Positions 52,809 to 62,040 are shown, numbered from the stretch's first letter. The stretch is DNA of 64,000 nt from Streptomyces sp. GQFP (GCF_021545335.1 NZ_CP089312.1:3658001-3722000), one strand, 5' to 3'. Notes: generated by a model not told the origin, from the letters alone. Program-made: numbers and translations.

Positions 52809-53831
52809 TCAGTACTGCTCAGTCTCCACGAAACCGGCGTCAGCATCGTCATCGGCGCCGAAGGCGTCAGCGGCGGCGGTCGGGTCGAAGCCGGGAGGCG
52901 AGTCCTTGAGCGCAAGCCCCATACCCGCAAGCTTGGCCTTGACCTCGTCGATGGACTTCGCACCGAAGTTACGAATGTCCAGCAGATCAGCCTCGGAACG
53001 AGCCACGAGCTCACCCACGGAGTGGATGCCCTCGCGCTTGAGGCAGTTGTACGACCGAACGGTGAGCTCGAGCTCCTCGATCGGCAGCGCCAGATCAGCG
53101 GCGAGGGCGGCGTCCGTCGGGGACGGACCCATGTCGATGCCCTCAGCGTCGATGTTGAGCTCACGGGCAAGCCCGAACAGCTCGACGAGCGTCTTGCCGG
53201 CCGAAGCCATGGCGTCACGCGGACGCATGGCCTGCTTGGTCTCGACGTCGACGATCAGCTTGTCGAAGTCGGTGCGCTGCTCGACACGAGTCGCCTCGAC
53301 CTTGTACGTGACCTTGAGAACCGGCGAGTAGATGGAGTCGACCGGAATACGCCCGATCTCCTGCCCCACCTGCTTGTTCTGAACAGCCGAGACATAACCG
53401 CGACCGCGCTCTACGGTCAGCTCCATCTCCAGCTTGCCCTTGCCGTTGAGCGTGGCGAGGACGAGGTCGGGGTTGTGCACCTCGACACCGGCCGGCGGCG
53501 CGATGTCGGCGGCGGTGACGAGACCGGGCCCCTGCTTGCGCAGGTACATGACCACGGGCTCATCATGCTCACTGCTGACAACGAGCTGCTTGATGTTGAG
53601 GATGAGGTCGGTGACGTCTTCCTTGACACCGGGCACGGTGGTGAACTCGTGCAGAACGCCATCAATACGGATGCTGGTGACAGCCGCACCGGGGATGGAG
53701 GACAGCAGAGTCCGGCGGAGGGAGTTGCCGAGGGTGTAGCCGAAGCCCGGCTCCAGCGGCTCGATGACGAACCGGGAGCGGAACTCGTCGACGACCTCTT
53801 CGGTCAACGAGGGACGCTGAGCGATCAGCAT
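52809..53831 (-). CDS. rpoA: RNA polymerase subunit alpha
   Basis: 340 residues. The N-terminal dimerisation domain (MLIAQRPSLTEEVVDEFRSR, EPLEPGFGYTLGNSLRRTLL) is followed by the C-terminal domain that contacts UP elements and activators (LELTVRSYNCLKREGIHSVG, ELVARSEADLLDIRNFGAKS). Its tail is acidic and Asp/Ala-rich. It is transcribed with rpsM and rpsK upstream. Confidence 0.98.
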   Translation of the reverse strand: MLIAQRPSLTEEVVDEFRSRFVIEPLEPGFGYTLGNSLRRTLLSSIPGAAVTSIRIDGVLHEFTTVPGVKEDVTDLILNIKQLVVSSEHDEPVVMYLRKQGPGLVTAADIAPPAGVEVHNPDLVLATLNGKGKLEMELTVERGRGYVSAVQNKQVGQEIGRIPVDSIYSPVLKVTYKVEATRVEQRTDFDKLIVDVETKQAMRPRDAMASAGKTLVELFGLARELNIDAEGIDMGPSPTDAALAADLALPIEELELTVRSYNCLKREGIHSVGELVARSEADLLDIRNFGAKSIDEVKAKLAGMGLALKDSPPGFDPTAAADAFGADDDADAGFVETEQY

Positions 53832-53967
53832 GTCGTGATTCCTTCAGTCATGGACACCCACTATTTGATGCCCGACTAGTACTACAAGGGTACGGGCGGC
53901 ACGGCCCCGAAGAGCCATACCGCCCGAAACCTAAGACAACCGCACGTCGAACCAGCTGATCCGAAGA

Positions 53968-54372
53968 TCAGACGCGACGGCGCTTCGGCGGACGGCAGCC
54001 GTTGTGCGGGGTGGGGGTGACGTCCTGGATGGAGCCGACCTCAAGACCGGTGGCCTGGAGCGAACGGATCGCGGTCTCACGACCCGAACCCGGACCCTTC
54101 ACAAAGACGTCAACCTTGCGCATGCCGTGCTCCTGCGCGCGCCGGGCGGCCGACTCGGCGGCCATCTGCGCGGCGAAGGGGGTGGACTTGCGCGAGCCCT
54201 TGAAGCCGACGTGGCCGGCGGAGGCCCAGGAGATCACGTTGCCCGAGGGGTCCGTGATCGAGACGATGGTGTTGTTGAACGTGCTCTTGATGTGAGCGTG
54301 CCCGTGAGCGACGTTCTTCTTTTCCTTGCGGCGCACCTTCTTGGCAGCGCCCTGACGACCCTTGGGGGGCAT
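53968..54372 (-). CDS. rpsK: 30S ribosomal protein S11
   Basis: 134 residues. GHAHIKSTFNNTIVSITDPS, GFKGSRKSTPFAAQMAAESA and the end GCRPPKRRRV are diagnostic. It forms the mRNA platform of the 30S subunit. It lies 69 bp downstream of rpsM. The gap to rpoA holds an inverted repeat, CGGGCGG...CCGCCCG, near 53897-53929. Confidence 0.98.
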   Translation of the reverse strand: MPPKGRQGAAKKVRRKEKKNVAHGHAHIKSTFNNTIVSITDPSGNVISWASAGHVGFKGSRKSTPFAAQMAAESAARRAQEHGMRKVDVFVKGPGSGRETAIRSLQATGLEVGSIQDVTPTPHNGCRPPKRRRV

Positions 54373-54441
54373 CTAAATCTCCTACGGGGAGGTGGTCGGT
54401 CCTACAGCGAAGACCGCTGATGAAGCGTTGTCCGCTGCGGA

Positions 54442-54822
54442 CTACTTCTTGCCCGGCTTCTTCTTGCCGGCGATGGCGCGACGCGGGCCCTTACGGGTAC
54501 GAGCGTTCGTGCTGGTGCGCTGGCCGTGGACGGGCAGGCCACGGCGGTGGCGAATACCCTGGTAGCAGCCGATCTCGATCTTGCGGCGAATGTCGCCCTG
54601 GATCTCGCGACGGAGGTCACCCTCGGTCTTGATGTTGGCGTCCACGTACTCGCGGATCGCGACGAGCTGCTCCTCGGAGAGGTCCCGAACACGGGTGTTC
54701 GGGTCGATGCCCGTCTCCGCCAGCGTCAGCTGGGACAGGGTCCGGCCGATGCCGAACACATAGGTGAGGGCGACCTCCACACGCTTTTCGCGCGGGATGT
54801 CAACACCGGAAACGCGTGCCAT
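54442..54822 (-). CDS. rpsM: 30S ribosomal protein S13
   Basis: 126 residues. MARVSGVDIPREKRVEVALT opens the protein; YQGIRHRRGLPVHGQRTSTN and RKGPRRAIAGKKKPGKK close it, with the basic tail that contacts P-site tRNA. It follows rpmJ by about 200 bp on the same strand and precedes rpsK. Confidence 0.98.
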   Translation of the reverse strand: MARVSGVDIPREKRVEVALTYVFGIGRTLSQLTLAETGIDPNTRVRDLSEEQLVAIREYVDANIKTEGDLRREIQGDIRRKIEIGCYQGIRHRRGLPVHGQRTSTNARTRKGPRRAIAGKKKPGKK

Positions 54823-55025
54823 TCAATGGCTCCAGTTGTCGTTCGGAGGTCTTCCACAAGGTCGTTTCCCGGCTCGCCGTACGAGGTACGAACTGGGTCC
54901 CCGGCCTCCGACCGGGGGTATCAGGCGCGAACGTACACACCTGGACCCTGCGTATGAACAAGTACTGCTACTACTGCTCGCGTCGCGCGAATCTCTGCGG
55001 ATGCAGAAGGTACGGCCTGTAGCGA

Positions 55026-55139
55026 TTAGCCCTGGCGCTGCTTGTGGCGCGGGTTCTCGCAGATGACCATGACCCGACCGTGACGGCGGATCACCCTGCA
55101 CTTGTCGCAGATCTTCTTGACGCTCGGCTTGACCTTCAT
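55026..55139 (-). CDS. rpmJ: 50S ribosomal protein L36
   Basis: 37 residues from ATG 55139 to TAA. MKVKPSVKKICDKCRVIRRH then VMVICENPRHKQRQG. The zinc ligands are intact (C-x2-C, then C and H), so this is the zinc-binding form. It lies between infA and rpsM as usual. Confidence 0.96.
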   Translation of the reverse strand: MKVKPSVKKICDKCRVIRRHGRVMVICENPRHKQRQG

Positions 55140-55348
55140 GGGGTGAGGTTCTCCGGGTCAGTGCCCCACGCCGAGATGCAGGCGGAGGGCAAGGGCAAAG
55201 ATCTACTTGTATCGTTGGAGTTCTCTTCCTGACTGATCTGACTGGTCAGAAAGACTCTCCCCTGGATCGCTCCGGAGAGTTTGACAGGTGAGACCTGTCC
55301 GGCAACGACCCTCCCGGCCGCCGGGGCGAGTACGGGACCCGCCCAAGC

Positions 55349-55570
55349 TCACTTGTACCGGTAGACGATCCGGCCACGCGTCAGGTCGTACGGAGACAGC
55401 TCCACCACGACCCGGTCGTCAGGGAGGATGCGGATGTAGTGCATACGCATCTTGCCGCTGATGTGTGCCAGGACCTGGTGGCCGTTCTGGAGCTCAACCT
55501 TGAACATGGCGTTCGGAAGAGACTCGACGACAGTGCCCTCGATCTCGATGGCACCTTGCTTCTTGGCCAC
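55349..55570 (-). CDS. infA: Translation initiation factor IF-1
   Basis: 73 residues, single OB-fold: MAKKQGAIEIEGTVVESLPN, MFKVELQNGHQVLAHISGKM and LSPYDLTRGRIVYRYK. Exact family length. It is separated from rpmJ by about 210 bp that includes a small stem (GACAGGT/ACCTGTC, 55283-55299), and from map by 620 bp filled with repeats. Confidence 0.98.
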   Translation of the reverse strand: MAKKQGAIEIEGTVVESLPNAMFKVELQNGHQVLAHISGKMRMHYIRILPDDRVVVELSPYDLTRGRIVYRYK

Positions 55571-56194
55571 GCTTCGCCCTTCGAATCGACTACCTTGATC
55601 GACTCCCTTGCATCCTCTTCACGAGGCGCATGCGGACATGCGGGTGCACGAGAGCCGACGAGTCAGTCTACGTCAGCGCACCCGGAAAGACGAATCGAGG
55701 AAGAATGCCCCACACCCATGATCCTTAACCAGCCCGGCCACACGAACAAGGCCCAGCACCCTTCAGAGACAAGGCCCAGGGCAGCCAGAAACAGGGCACG
55801 GGGCCGCAGCCCACACCTGAGGCCCAGGCCGACAACTTCAGCCCGTCCGGCGTTTGAGGACGAGGCCGTCCAGGCCGATGGGGGGCCAGGGGCGCAGCCC
55901 CGAGACGGGACGCAGGGAACACACCAGGGGCCGGGGCGCAGCCCCGAGCGGGGTGCAGGGGACGCAGTCCCCGCAGGGGTGCAGGGGGCGCAGTCCCCGC
56001 AGGGGTGCAGGGGACGCCGCCCCCACCGGAGTACAGGAGACGCAGCCCCGAGCGGGGTGCAAGGGACGCAGTCCCCACCGGGGTGCAGGGGCAGCGCCCC
56101 GCCGGGGGTCCAGGGGGCAGCGCCCCCTGGCGGGGTCGAAGGGGCGGAGCCCCTGGGGATGGGACGGGTAGGGGCGGCGGGGGCGAGAAAAGCC
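55571..56194. repeat. Repeat-rich gap between map and infA
   Basis: About 55685-55840 is ordinary intergenic DNA. At 55841 the streptomycete motif gcccgtccggcgtttgagga begins. From about 55888 to 56155 there are about ten units of a short imperfect palindrome, GGGGnCGCAGnCCCC (for example GGGGCGCAGCCCC and GGGGACGCAGTCCCC). They are spaced about 23-27 bp and joined by gcaggggt-type links. It can fold into successive hairpins. No gene is supported here. Confidence 0.8.
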
Positions 56195-57031
56195 CTACGC
56201 CAGCGGATCCGGCGCCGCAGTCACGCCCAGCTCCGCCAGCTTCGCCTTCCCCCCGTCGGGAGACGTCAGCACCAGCGGCCCAGCCTCAGTCAACGCCACA
56301 GAATGCTCCCAGTGCGAAGACCAGGTCCCATCCGTGGTAATGACCGTCCAGTCGTCCGCCAGAACCTCCGTCTTCGGCGTCCCCAACGACACCATCGGCT
56401 CGATCGCAAGACAGAACCCGGGAACCAGCTTCGGCCCCTTCCCCCGCTTCCGCTCGACATAGTTCAGCAGATGCGGATCCATGTGCATCGCGGTACCGAT
56501 CCCATGCCCGCCATAGTCCTCGATGATCCCGTACCGCCCACCCCCAGCCTTCGGCTGACGCCGGATGTACGTCTCGATCGCCCGCGAGACATCGACCAGC
56601 CGGTTCCCCTGCTTCATGGCCGCGATCCCCGCCCACATCGACTCCTCGGTCACCCGAGACAGCTCGATCAGCTCCGGCGCATGCCCCGACCCCACGAACG
56701 CCGTGTACGCCGCGTCCCCGTGCCACCCGTCGATGATCGCGCCGCAGTCGATGGAGATGATGTCCCCGTCCTTCAGCACGACCTCGTCGGACGGGATGCC
56801 GTGAACGACGACCTCGTTGACGGACGTGCAGATGGTCGCCGGAAACCCGCCGTACCCAAGGAAGTTCGGCTTCGCGTTGTGCTCCGCGAGCACCTTCCGC
56901 GCGACCTGGTCCAGATCCTTCGTACTGGCGCCGGGCACGGCCGCCTCACGAGTGGCCGCGTGGATGGCGGCGACGACAAGCCCCGCCTCGCGCATCTTGG
57001 CGATCTGCTCGGGGGTCTTGATCTGCACCAT
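56195..57031 (-). CDS. map: Methionine aminopeptidase, type I
   Basis: Removes the initiator Met. 278 residues from ATG 57031, with AGGAAGG upstream; the longer frame lacks homology. Metal ligands: SIDCGAIIDGWHGDAAYTAF (two Asp), the His in YGGHGIGTAMHMDP, and the Glu in CLAIEPMVSLG. It is separated from adk by a terminator-like hairpin, so it may have its own promoter. Confidence 0.96.
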   Translation of the reverse strand: MVQIKTPEQIAKMREAGLVVAAIHAATREAAVPGASTKDLDQVARKVLAEHNAKPNFLGYGGFPATICTSVNEVVVHGIPSDEVVLKDGDIISIDCGAIIDGWHGDAAYTAFVGSGHAPELIELSRVTEESMWAGIAAMKQGNRLVDVSRAIETYIRRQPKAGGGRYGIIEDYGGHGIGTAMHMDPHLLNYVERKRGKGPKLVPGFCLAIEPMVSLGTPKTEVLADDWTVITTDGTWSSHWEHSVALTEAGPLVLTSPDGGKAKLAELGVTAAPDPLA

Positions 57032-57103
57032 GGGAACTACGGCCTTCCTGGACCGGGGAGCGAACGAACACACCCAAAGATACGGGGACCTGCCCCGACG
57101 CAG

Positions 57104-57136
57104 CAGCCGCGGTCCCCTGACAGGAAACCGCGGCTG
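57104..57136 (-). terminator. Hairpin between adk and map
   Basis: CAGCCGCGGT (57104-57113) and ACCGCGGCTG (57127-57136) form a perfect 10-bp stem around a 13-nt loop. It lies 24 bp past the adk stop, with no T-run. It may terminate or attenuate the secY-adk message. Confidence 0.65.
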
Positions 57137-57159
57137 TACGCACGTACAAACGAAAAAGA

Positions 57160-57816
57160 CTACTCGTCATCGCCCTTCAGCGCGGCCATCGCCTTACCGG
57201 TGACGTCCTCCACCTTGCCCAGCGCCGAGATCGTCACGACAAGGCCCTGGGCCTTGTAATAGTCGATGATCGGCTCGGTCTGGGTGTGGTAGACCTCCAG
57301 CCGCTTGCGCACCGTCTCCTCGGAGTCGTCGTCCCGCTGGTACAGCTCGCCACCACAGGCGTCGCAGACTCCCGCGGCCTTCGGCGGCTGGTACGTCACG
57401 TGGAAGACGTGCGCCGAGTCGTTGCGGCAGATCCGGCGGCCGGCGATGCGCTTGACCACCTCGTCCTCGGGGACCTCCAGGTCGAGCACCGCGTCCAGCT
57501 TCATGGACTCGGCCTTGAGCATCTCGTCCAGCGCCTCGGCCTGCGAGACGTTCCTCGGGAAGCCGTCCAGCAGAAAGCCGTTCACCGCGTCGGACTGCTC
57601 CATGCGGTCCTTCGCCATGGCGATCGTGACCTCGTCGGGTACCAGGTTGCCCGCGTCCATGTAGGACTTGGCGAGTTTCCCGAGGTCCGTCTGCTTGCTG
57701 ATGTTGGCCCGGAACAGGTCGCCCGTGGAGATGTGCGGGATCAACAGGTTCTTGGCCAGGAACGCGGCCTGCGTTCCCTTTCCTGCACCAGGCGGCCCGA
57801 CGAGGACGATTCGCAT
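57160..57816 (-). CDS. adk: Adenylate kinase
   Basis: 218 residues. P-loop VLVGPPGAGKGTQAAFLA, AMP-binding DGFPRNVSQAEAL, and a LID domain with a four-Cys-type zinc site (RICRNDSAHVFHVTYQPPKA, then CDACGGELYQRDDDSEETV). Its ATG shares the A of the secY stop (TGATG), so translation is coupled. Confidence 0.98.
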   Translation of the reverse strand: MRIVLVGPPGAGKGTQAAFLAKNLLIPHISTGDLFRANISKQTDLGKLAKSYMDAGNLVPDEVTIAMAKDRMEQSDAVNGFLLDGFPRNVSQAEALDEMLKAESMKLDAVLDLEVPEDEVVKRIAGRRICRNDSAHVFHVTYQPPKAAGVCDACGGELYQRDDDSEETVRKRLEVYHTQTEPIIDYYKAQGLVVTISALGKVEDVTGKAMAALKGDDE

Positions 57817-59129
57817 CAGCGGAGGAACCCTTCGTAATTGCGCTGCTGGAGCTGGCTCTCAATCTGCTTCACGGTCTCAAGACCGACACCCACGATGATG
57901 AGGATGCTGGTCCCGCCGAACGGGAAGTTCTGGTTTGCCCCGAAACCAACCAACGCCATCGTCGGGACGAGAGCGATCAGACCCAGATACAGCGAACCCG
58001 GCCAGGTGATCCGGTTGAGTACGTAGCTCAGGTACTCAGCGGTTGGCCGGCCAGCCCGGATGCCCGGGATGAAGCCACCATACTTCTTCATGTTGTCGGC
58101 TACTTCTTCGGGGTTGAAGGAGATGGCGACGTAGAAGAACGCGAAGAAAACGATCAGCAAGAAGTACGTGGTGATGTAAATCGGGTGGTCACCCTTGGTC
58201 AGGTTCTGCTCGATCCACGTCTTCCAGCCGGAGGTGCCGCCGGAGAACTGCGCGATCAGCGCGGGGATGTAGAGCAGCGAGGAGGCAAAAATCACAGGGA
58301 TGATGCCGGCCTGGTTGACCTTGAGCGGGATGTACGTAGAGGTGCCGCCATAAGACCTGCGGCCGATCATGCGCTTCGCGTACTGAACCGGAATACGGCG
58401 CTGAGCCTGCTCGACGAAGACCACCAGCGCGACCATGACGAGGCCGACGGCGATGACCGTGCCGAACTCGATCCAGCCGCCCGCCAGGTCGCCCTGGGTC
58501 TTGATGGCCCACAGCGCGGACGGGAAGGTGGCGGCGATCGAGATGAACATCAGGATCGACATGCCGTTGCCGATGCCGCGGTCGGTGATCAGCTCACCGA
58601 GCCACATGACGACGGCGGTTCCGGCGGTCATGGTGACGACCATGGTGATGGTGACGAAGATCGACTGGTCCGGGACGATCTCGCTCGCGACCGGGCAGCC
58701 GCTGAAGAGCGCGCCGCTGCGGGCGGTGGCGACGAGGCCGGTGCCCTGCAGGATGGCCAGGGCCACCGTCAGGTAACGGGTGTACTGCGTGATCTTCGCC
58801 GTACCGGCCTGGCCCTCCTTCTTGAGGGCCTCCAGACGCGGGATGACCACGGTCAGCAGCTGGAGAATGATGCTCGCCGTGATGTACGGCATGATGCCGA
58901 GCGCGAAGATCGTGATCTGCAGCAGCGCGCCGCCACTGAACATGTTCACCAGACCGAACAGGCCCTGGTTGCCCTTCGCCACATCGATACACGTCTGGAC
59001 GTTCGAGTAGTCGACACCGGGGATCGGGATGTGCGTGCCCACCCGATAGACCACGATGATGCCGAGCGTGAAGAGCAGCTTCTTGCGCAGGTCGGGCGTC
59101 TTGAACGCCCGGGCGAACGCGGTGAGCAC
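57816..59129 (-). CDS. secY: Preprotein translocase subunit SecY
   Basis: 437 residues, ten membrane helices. LLFTLGIIVVYRVGTHIPIP marks the first; MLGIMPYITASIILQLL-type, AGIIPVIFASSLLYIP and FFYVAISFNPEEVADNMKKY are typical. It forms the Sec channel that exports most secreted proteins in this window. A very strong hairpin lies in the 245-bp gap that separates it from rplO. Confidence 0.98.
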   Translation of the reverse strand: MLTAFARAFKTPDLRKKLLFTLGIIVVYRVGTHIPIPGVDYSNVQTCIDVAKGNQGLFGLVNMFSGGALLQITIFALGIMPYITASIILQLLTVVIPRLEALKKEGQAGTAKITQYTRYLTVALAILQGTGLVATARSGALFSGCPVASEIVPDQSIFVTITMVVTMTAGTAVVMWLGELITDRGIGNGMSILMFISIAATFPSALWAIKTQGDLAGGWIEFGTVIAVGLVMVALVVFVEQAQRRIPVQYAKRMIGRRSYGGTSTYIPLKVNQAGIIPVIFASSLLYIPALIAQFSGGTSGWKTWIEQNLTKGDHPIYITTYFLLIVFFAFFYVAISFNPEEVADNMKKYGGFIPGIRAGRPTAEYLSYVLNRITWPGSLYLGLIALVPTMALVGFGANQNFPFGGTSILIIVGVGLETVKQIESQLQQRNYEGFLR

Positions 59130-59306
59130 GGTGCCTCCTGCGACCCCCGCGCTACTGCGTCAGAGGTGACGGTCTTGAGGTTCGACGAATAAGCGGACAG
59201 ATAACTAACAGCCAAGAGGGGTCCGGAGTTCCTCGTGAGCACAACGGACTCAAATTGACAGTGCTGGCCACCTTACCGGCGACCATGCCTCCCTTGGAAC
59301 GACCAA

Positions 59307-59338
59307 CCGGGGATACCCCATATGTGGGGTATCCCCGG
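59307..59338 (-). terminator. Strong hairpin between rplO and secY
   Basis: CCGGGGATACCCCA (59307-59320), a TATG loop, and TGGGGTATCCCCGG (59325-59338): a perfect 14-bp stem. It lies 37 bp past the rplO stop, in the 245-bp gap before secY. It resembles a terminator or attenuator dividing the spc operon. On the minus strand TTGG follows it. Confidence 0.8.
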
Positions 59339-59374
59339 CAGGGATCGCTCAAGTCATCGAGGCGCCTGTGGTGT

Positions 59375-59830
59375 TCAGACGAGCTCGGTGACGGTACCGC
59401 CGGCGGCGGTGATCTTCTCCTTGGCGGAGCCGGAGACGGCGTCGACCGTCACCTGCAGCGCCACGGAGATCTCGCCCTGGCCGAGGACCTTGACGAGGCT
59501 GTTCTTGCGAACGGCACCCTTGGCGACGAGACCCTCGACGGTGACCTCGCCACCCTCCGGGTACAGCGCGCCCAGCTTGTCGAGGTTCACGACCTGGTAC
59601 TCGGTCTTGAACGGGTTCTTGAAGCCCTTGAGCTTCGGGAGACGCATGTGGAGGGGCATCTGGCCACCCTCGAAGCGCTCCGGAACCTGGTAACGGGCCT
59701 TCGTGCCCTTGGTACCACGACCAGCCGTCTTACCCTTCGACGCCTCACCACGACCCACACGGGTCTTGGCGGTCTTGGCGCCCGGGGCGGGACGGAGGTT
59801 GTGGATCTTGAGCGGGTTGTTCTCCGCCAT
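59375..59830 (-). CDS. rplO: 50S ribosomal protein L15
   Basis: 151 residues. LKIHNLRPAPGAKTAKTRVG, GRGTKGTKARYQVPERFEGG and PLHMRLPKLKGFKNPFKTEY are diagnostic. It starts 2 nt after rpmD. It is the last ribosomal gene before secY. Confidence 0.98.
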   Translation of the reverse strand: MAENNPLKIHNLRPAPGAKTAKTRVGRGEASKGKTAGRGTKGTKARYQVPERFEGGQMPLHMRLPKLKGFKNPFKTEYQVVNLDKLGALYPEGGEVTVEGLVAKGAVRKNSLVKVLGQGEISVALQVTVDAVSGSAKEKITAAGGTVTELV

Positions 59831-59832
59831 GA

Positions 59833-60015
59833 TCAGTCGACCTCCTCAACCGTCACGAGGTGGCGGACGGTGTGAACCATTCCGCGGAACTCGGGGCGGT
59901 CCTCCTTGACGACCACGGTGTTGATCCCCTTGAGACCAAGGGACCGCAGGGTGTCACGGTGGTTCTGCTTGCTGCCGATGTACGACTTCGTCTGCGTGAC
60001 CTTGAGGCGAGCCAT
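59833..60015 (-). CDS. rpmD: 50S ribosomal protein L30
   Basis: 60 residues: ARLKVTQTKSYIGSKQNHRD, LRSLGLKGINTVVVKEDRPE, FRGMVHTVRHLVTVEEVD. Its ATG overlaps the rpsE stop (TAATG). Confidence 0.98.
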   Translation of the reverse strand: MARLKVTQTKSYIGSKQNHRDTLRSLGLKGINTVVVKEDRPEFRGMVHTVRHLVTVEEVD

Positions 60016-60620
60016 TACGCACCCGCTCCCGCACGCGCACGAAGCAGAGCCGCGGGGGCGACGTCCTCAAGGGGCAGACCGCGGCGGGCCGCGATCTCCT
60101 CGGGACGCTGCAGGCCCTTGAGGGCCGCCACGGTCGCGTGCACGATGTTGATCGCGTTGGACGAACCGAGCGACTTCGACAGGATGTCGTGAACGCCGGC
60201 GCACTCCAGGACAGCACGCACCGGGCCACCGGCGATAACGCCGGTACCGGGGGAAGCAGGCTTGAGCAGGACGACGCCCGCGGCCTTCTCGCCCGTGATC
60301 GGGTGCGGGATGGTGCCCTGGATACGAGGGACCTTGAAGAAGTGCTTCTTGGCCTCTTCAACACCCTTGGCGATCGCGGCCGGCACCTCCTTGGCCTTGC
60401 CGTAACCGACACCGACGGTGCCATCGCCATCGCCCACTACGACGAGCGCAGTGAAGCTGAAGCGACGACCACCCTTCACAACCTTGGCGACGCGGTTGAT
60501 CGCGACGACGCGCTCAACGTACGCGGTCTTCTCGGCGGCAGCAGCGCCGCCGTCACGGCCCTTCCGGTCCCGCCGCTCGCCGCCACCGGCACCGCTTCCG
60601 CGGCGCTGGGGTCCAGCCAT
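60015..60620 (-). CDS. rpsE: 30S ribosomal protein S5
   Basis: 201 residues with a Gly/Arg/Ala-rich N-terminal extension (GSGAGGGERRDRKGRDGGAA). Core: YVERVVAINRVAKVVKGGRR, VVVGDGDGTVGVGYGKAKEV, AGPVRAVLECAGVHDILSKS. It acts in decoding fidelity and is the spectinomycin-site protein. Confidence 0.98.
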   Translation of the reverse strand: MAGPQRRGSGAGGGERRDRKGRDGGAAAAEKTAYVERVVAINRVAKVVKGGRRFSFTALVVVGDGDGTVGVGYGKAKEVPAAIAKGVEEAKKHFFKVPRIQGTIPHPITGEKAAGVVLLKPASPGTGVIAGGPVRAVLECAGVHDILSKSLGSSNAINIVHATVAALKGLQRPEEIAARRGLPLEDVAPAALLRARAGAGA

Positions 60621-60690
60621 TGGATTACCTCTCTCTTTTTCCGCTAGCTACGCTGCGCCGCGGCACTAGGCCGCGAGCGCGACGGGCGGC

Positions 60691-61077
60691 TCAGAACTTG
60701 AGCCCGGCTTCGCGGGCGGCGTCGGCCAGGGCGGCGATACGACCGGCGTACCGGCTGCCACCACGGTCGAACACAACGGCCTCGACGCCTGCGGCCTTGG
60801 CACGCTCGGCGACCAGTGCGCCGACCTTGCCGGCCTGCGCCGACTTGTCATCGCCCTCGGTACCGCGGATCGAGGCGTCCAGGGTCGACGCCGACGCCAG
60901 GGTGTGACCCTGGATGTCGTCGATGACCTGGGCCACGATGTGGCGGTTGGAGCGGGTCACAACCAGGCGGGGACGCTCAGCCGTTCCGTTGACCTTCTTA
61001 CGGATCCGGATGTGACGCCGCTTGATGGCAGCACGCTTGTAAGCGTCGCCCTTAGCGATCTTCGTACCGTATGCCAT
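60691..61077 (-). CDS. rplR: 50S ribosomal protein L18
   Basis: 128 residues, 5S rRNA-binding. RRHIRIRKKVNGTAERPRLV, VTRSNRHIVAQVIDDIQGHT and VFDRGGSRYAGRIAALADAA are conserved. It begins 3 nt after the rplF stop. Confidence 0.98.
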   Translation of the reverse strand: MAYGTKIAKGDAYKRAAIKRRHIRIRKKVNGTAERPRLVVTRSNRHIVAQVIDDIQGHTLASASTLDASIRGTEGDDKSAQAGKVGALVAERAKAAGVEAVVFDRGGSRYAGRIAALADAAREAGLKF

Positions 61078-61080
61078 GGC

Positions 61081-61620
61081 TTACTTACCCGCCTTTCCGA
61101 CCTTGCGGCGGATGACTTCGCCCTCGTACTTGACACCCTTGGCCTTGTACGGGTCGGGCTTGCGCAGCTTGCGGATGTTGGCCGCAACCTCGCCGACCTT
61201 CTGCTTGTCGATGCCCTCGACCGAGAACCGCGTCGGGTTCTCGACCTTGAAGCTGATGCCCTCGGGCGCTTCGACGGTGATCGGGTGGCTGTAGCCGAGC
61301 GCGAACTCGAGGCTCGTGCCCTTCGCCGCCACGCGGTAACCGACACCGCTGATCTCGAGCTTCTTCACGTAACCCGTGGTCACGCCGGTGATCATGTTCG
61401 CCACCAGCGTGCGGGACAGGCCGTGCAGGGCCTTGTTCTGACGCTCGTCGTTGGGGCGGGTGACGTTGAGAACGCCGTCCTCACCCTTGGCGATGTCGAT
61501 CGGCGCAGCGACGGTGTGGGAGAGGGAACCCTTGGGGCCCTTCACCTGGACCGTGCGGCCATCGATGGTGACGTCCACGCCGGCGGGAACCGTGATGGGG
61601 AGCTTGCCAATACGCGACAT
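61081..61620 (-). CDS. rplF: 50S ribosomal protein L6
   Basis: 179 residues. MSRIGKLPITVPAGVDVTID opens the protein, and GVGYRVAAKGTSLEFALGYS and RKPDPYKAKGVKYEGEVIRR are the conserved L6 signatures. Normal length. It is 21 nt after rpsH. Confidence 0.98.
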   Translation of the reverse strand: MSRIGKLPITVPAGVDVTIDGRTVQVKGPKGSLSHTVAAPIDIAKGEDGVLNVTRPNDERQNKALHGLSRTLVANMITGVTTGYVKKLEISGVGYRVAAKGTSLEFALGYSHPITVEAPEGISFKVENPTRFSVEGIDKQKVGEVAANIRKLRKPDPYKAKGVKYEGEVIRRKVGKAGK

Positions 61621-61641
61621 AGCTGTTTCCTCCGTTCCCTT

Positions 61642-62040
61642 CTACCAGACGTAGGCGAGGACTTCTCCGCCTACGCCCTTCTTGCCGGCCTGCTTGTCGG
61701 TGAGGAGACCGTGCGACGTGGAGATGATCGCCACGCCCAGGCCGCCGAGCACCTTCGGCAGGTTGGTGGACTTCGCGTACACCCGGAGACCGGGCTTGGA
61801 GATCCGCTTGATGCCCGCGATGGAGCGCTCACGGTTCGGGCCGAACTTCAGCTCGAGAACGAGGTTCTTGCCGACCTCGGCGTCCTCGACCTTCCAGCCC
61901 GTGATGAAGCCCTCCTGCTGGAGGATCTCCGCGATGTGCGACTTGATCTTGCTGTGCGGCATACCCACGGTGTCGTGGTACGCCGAGTTCGCGTTACGCA
62001 GACGAGTCAGCATGTCCGCGATCGGATCAGTCATGGTCAT
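61642..62040 (-). CDS. rpsH: 30S ribosomal protein S8
   Basis: 132 residues. MTDPIADMLTRLRNANSAYH, PHSKIKSHIAEILQQEGFIT and LGGLGVAIISTSHGLLTDKQ are diagnostic. A 215-bp gap with several short stems separates it from rpsN upstream. S8 often autoregulates spc operons, but no clear target site is seen. Confidence 0.98.
   Translation of the reverse strand: MTMTDPIADMLTRLRNANSAYHDTVGMPHSKIKSHIAEILQQEGFITGWKVEDAEVGKNLVLELKFGPNRERSIAGIKRISKPGLRVYAKSTNLPKVLGGLGVAIISTSHGLLTDKQAGKKGVGGEVLAYVW

Noticed and set aside
55888..56155. Regular repeats suggestive of CRISPR
   Set aside because: Units are imperfect palindromes with no unique spacers, and there are no cas genes.
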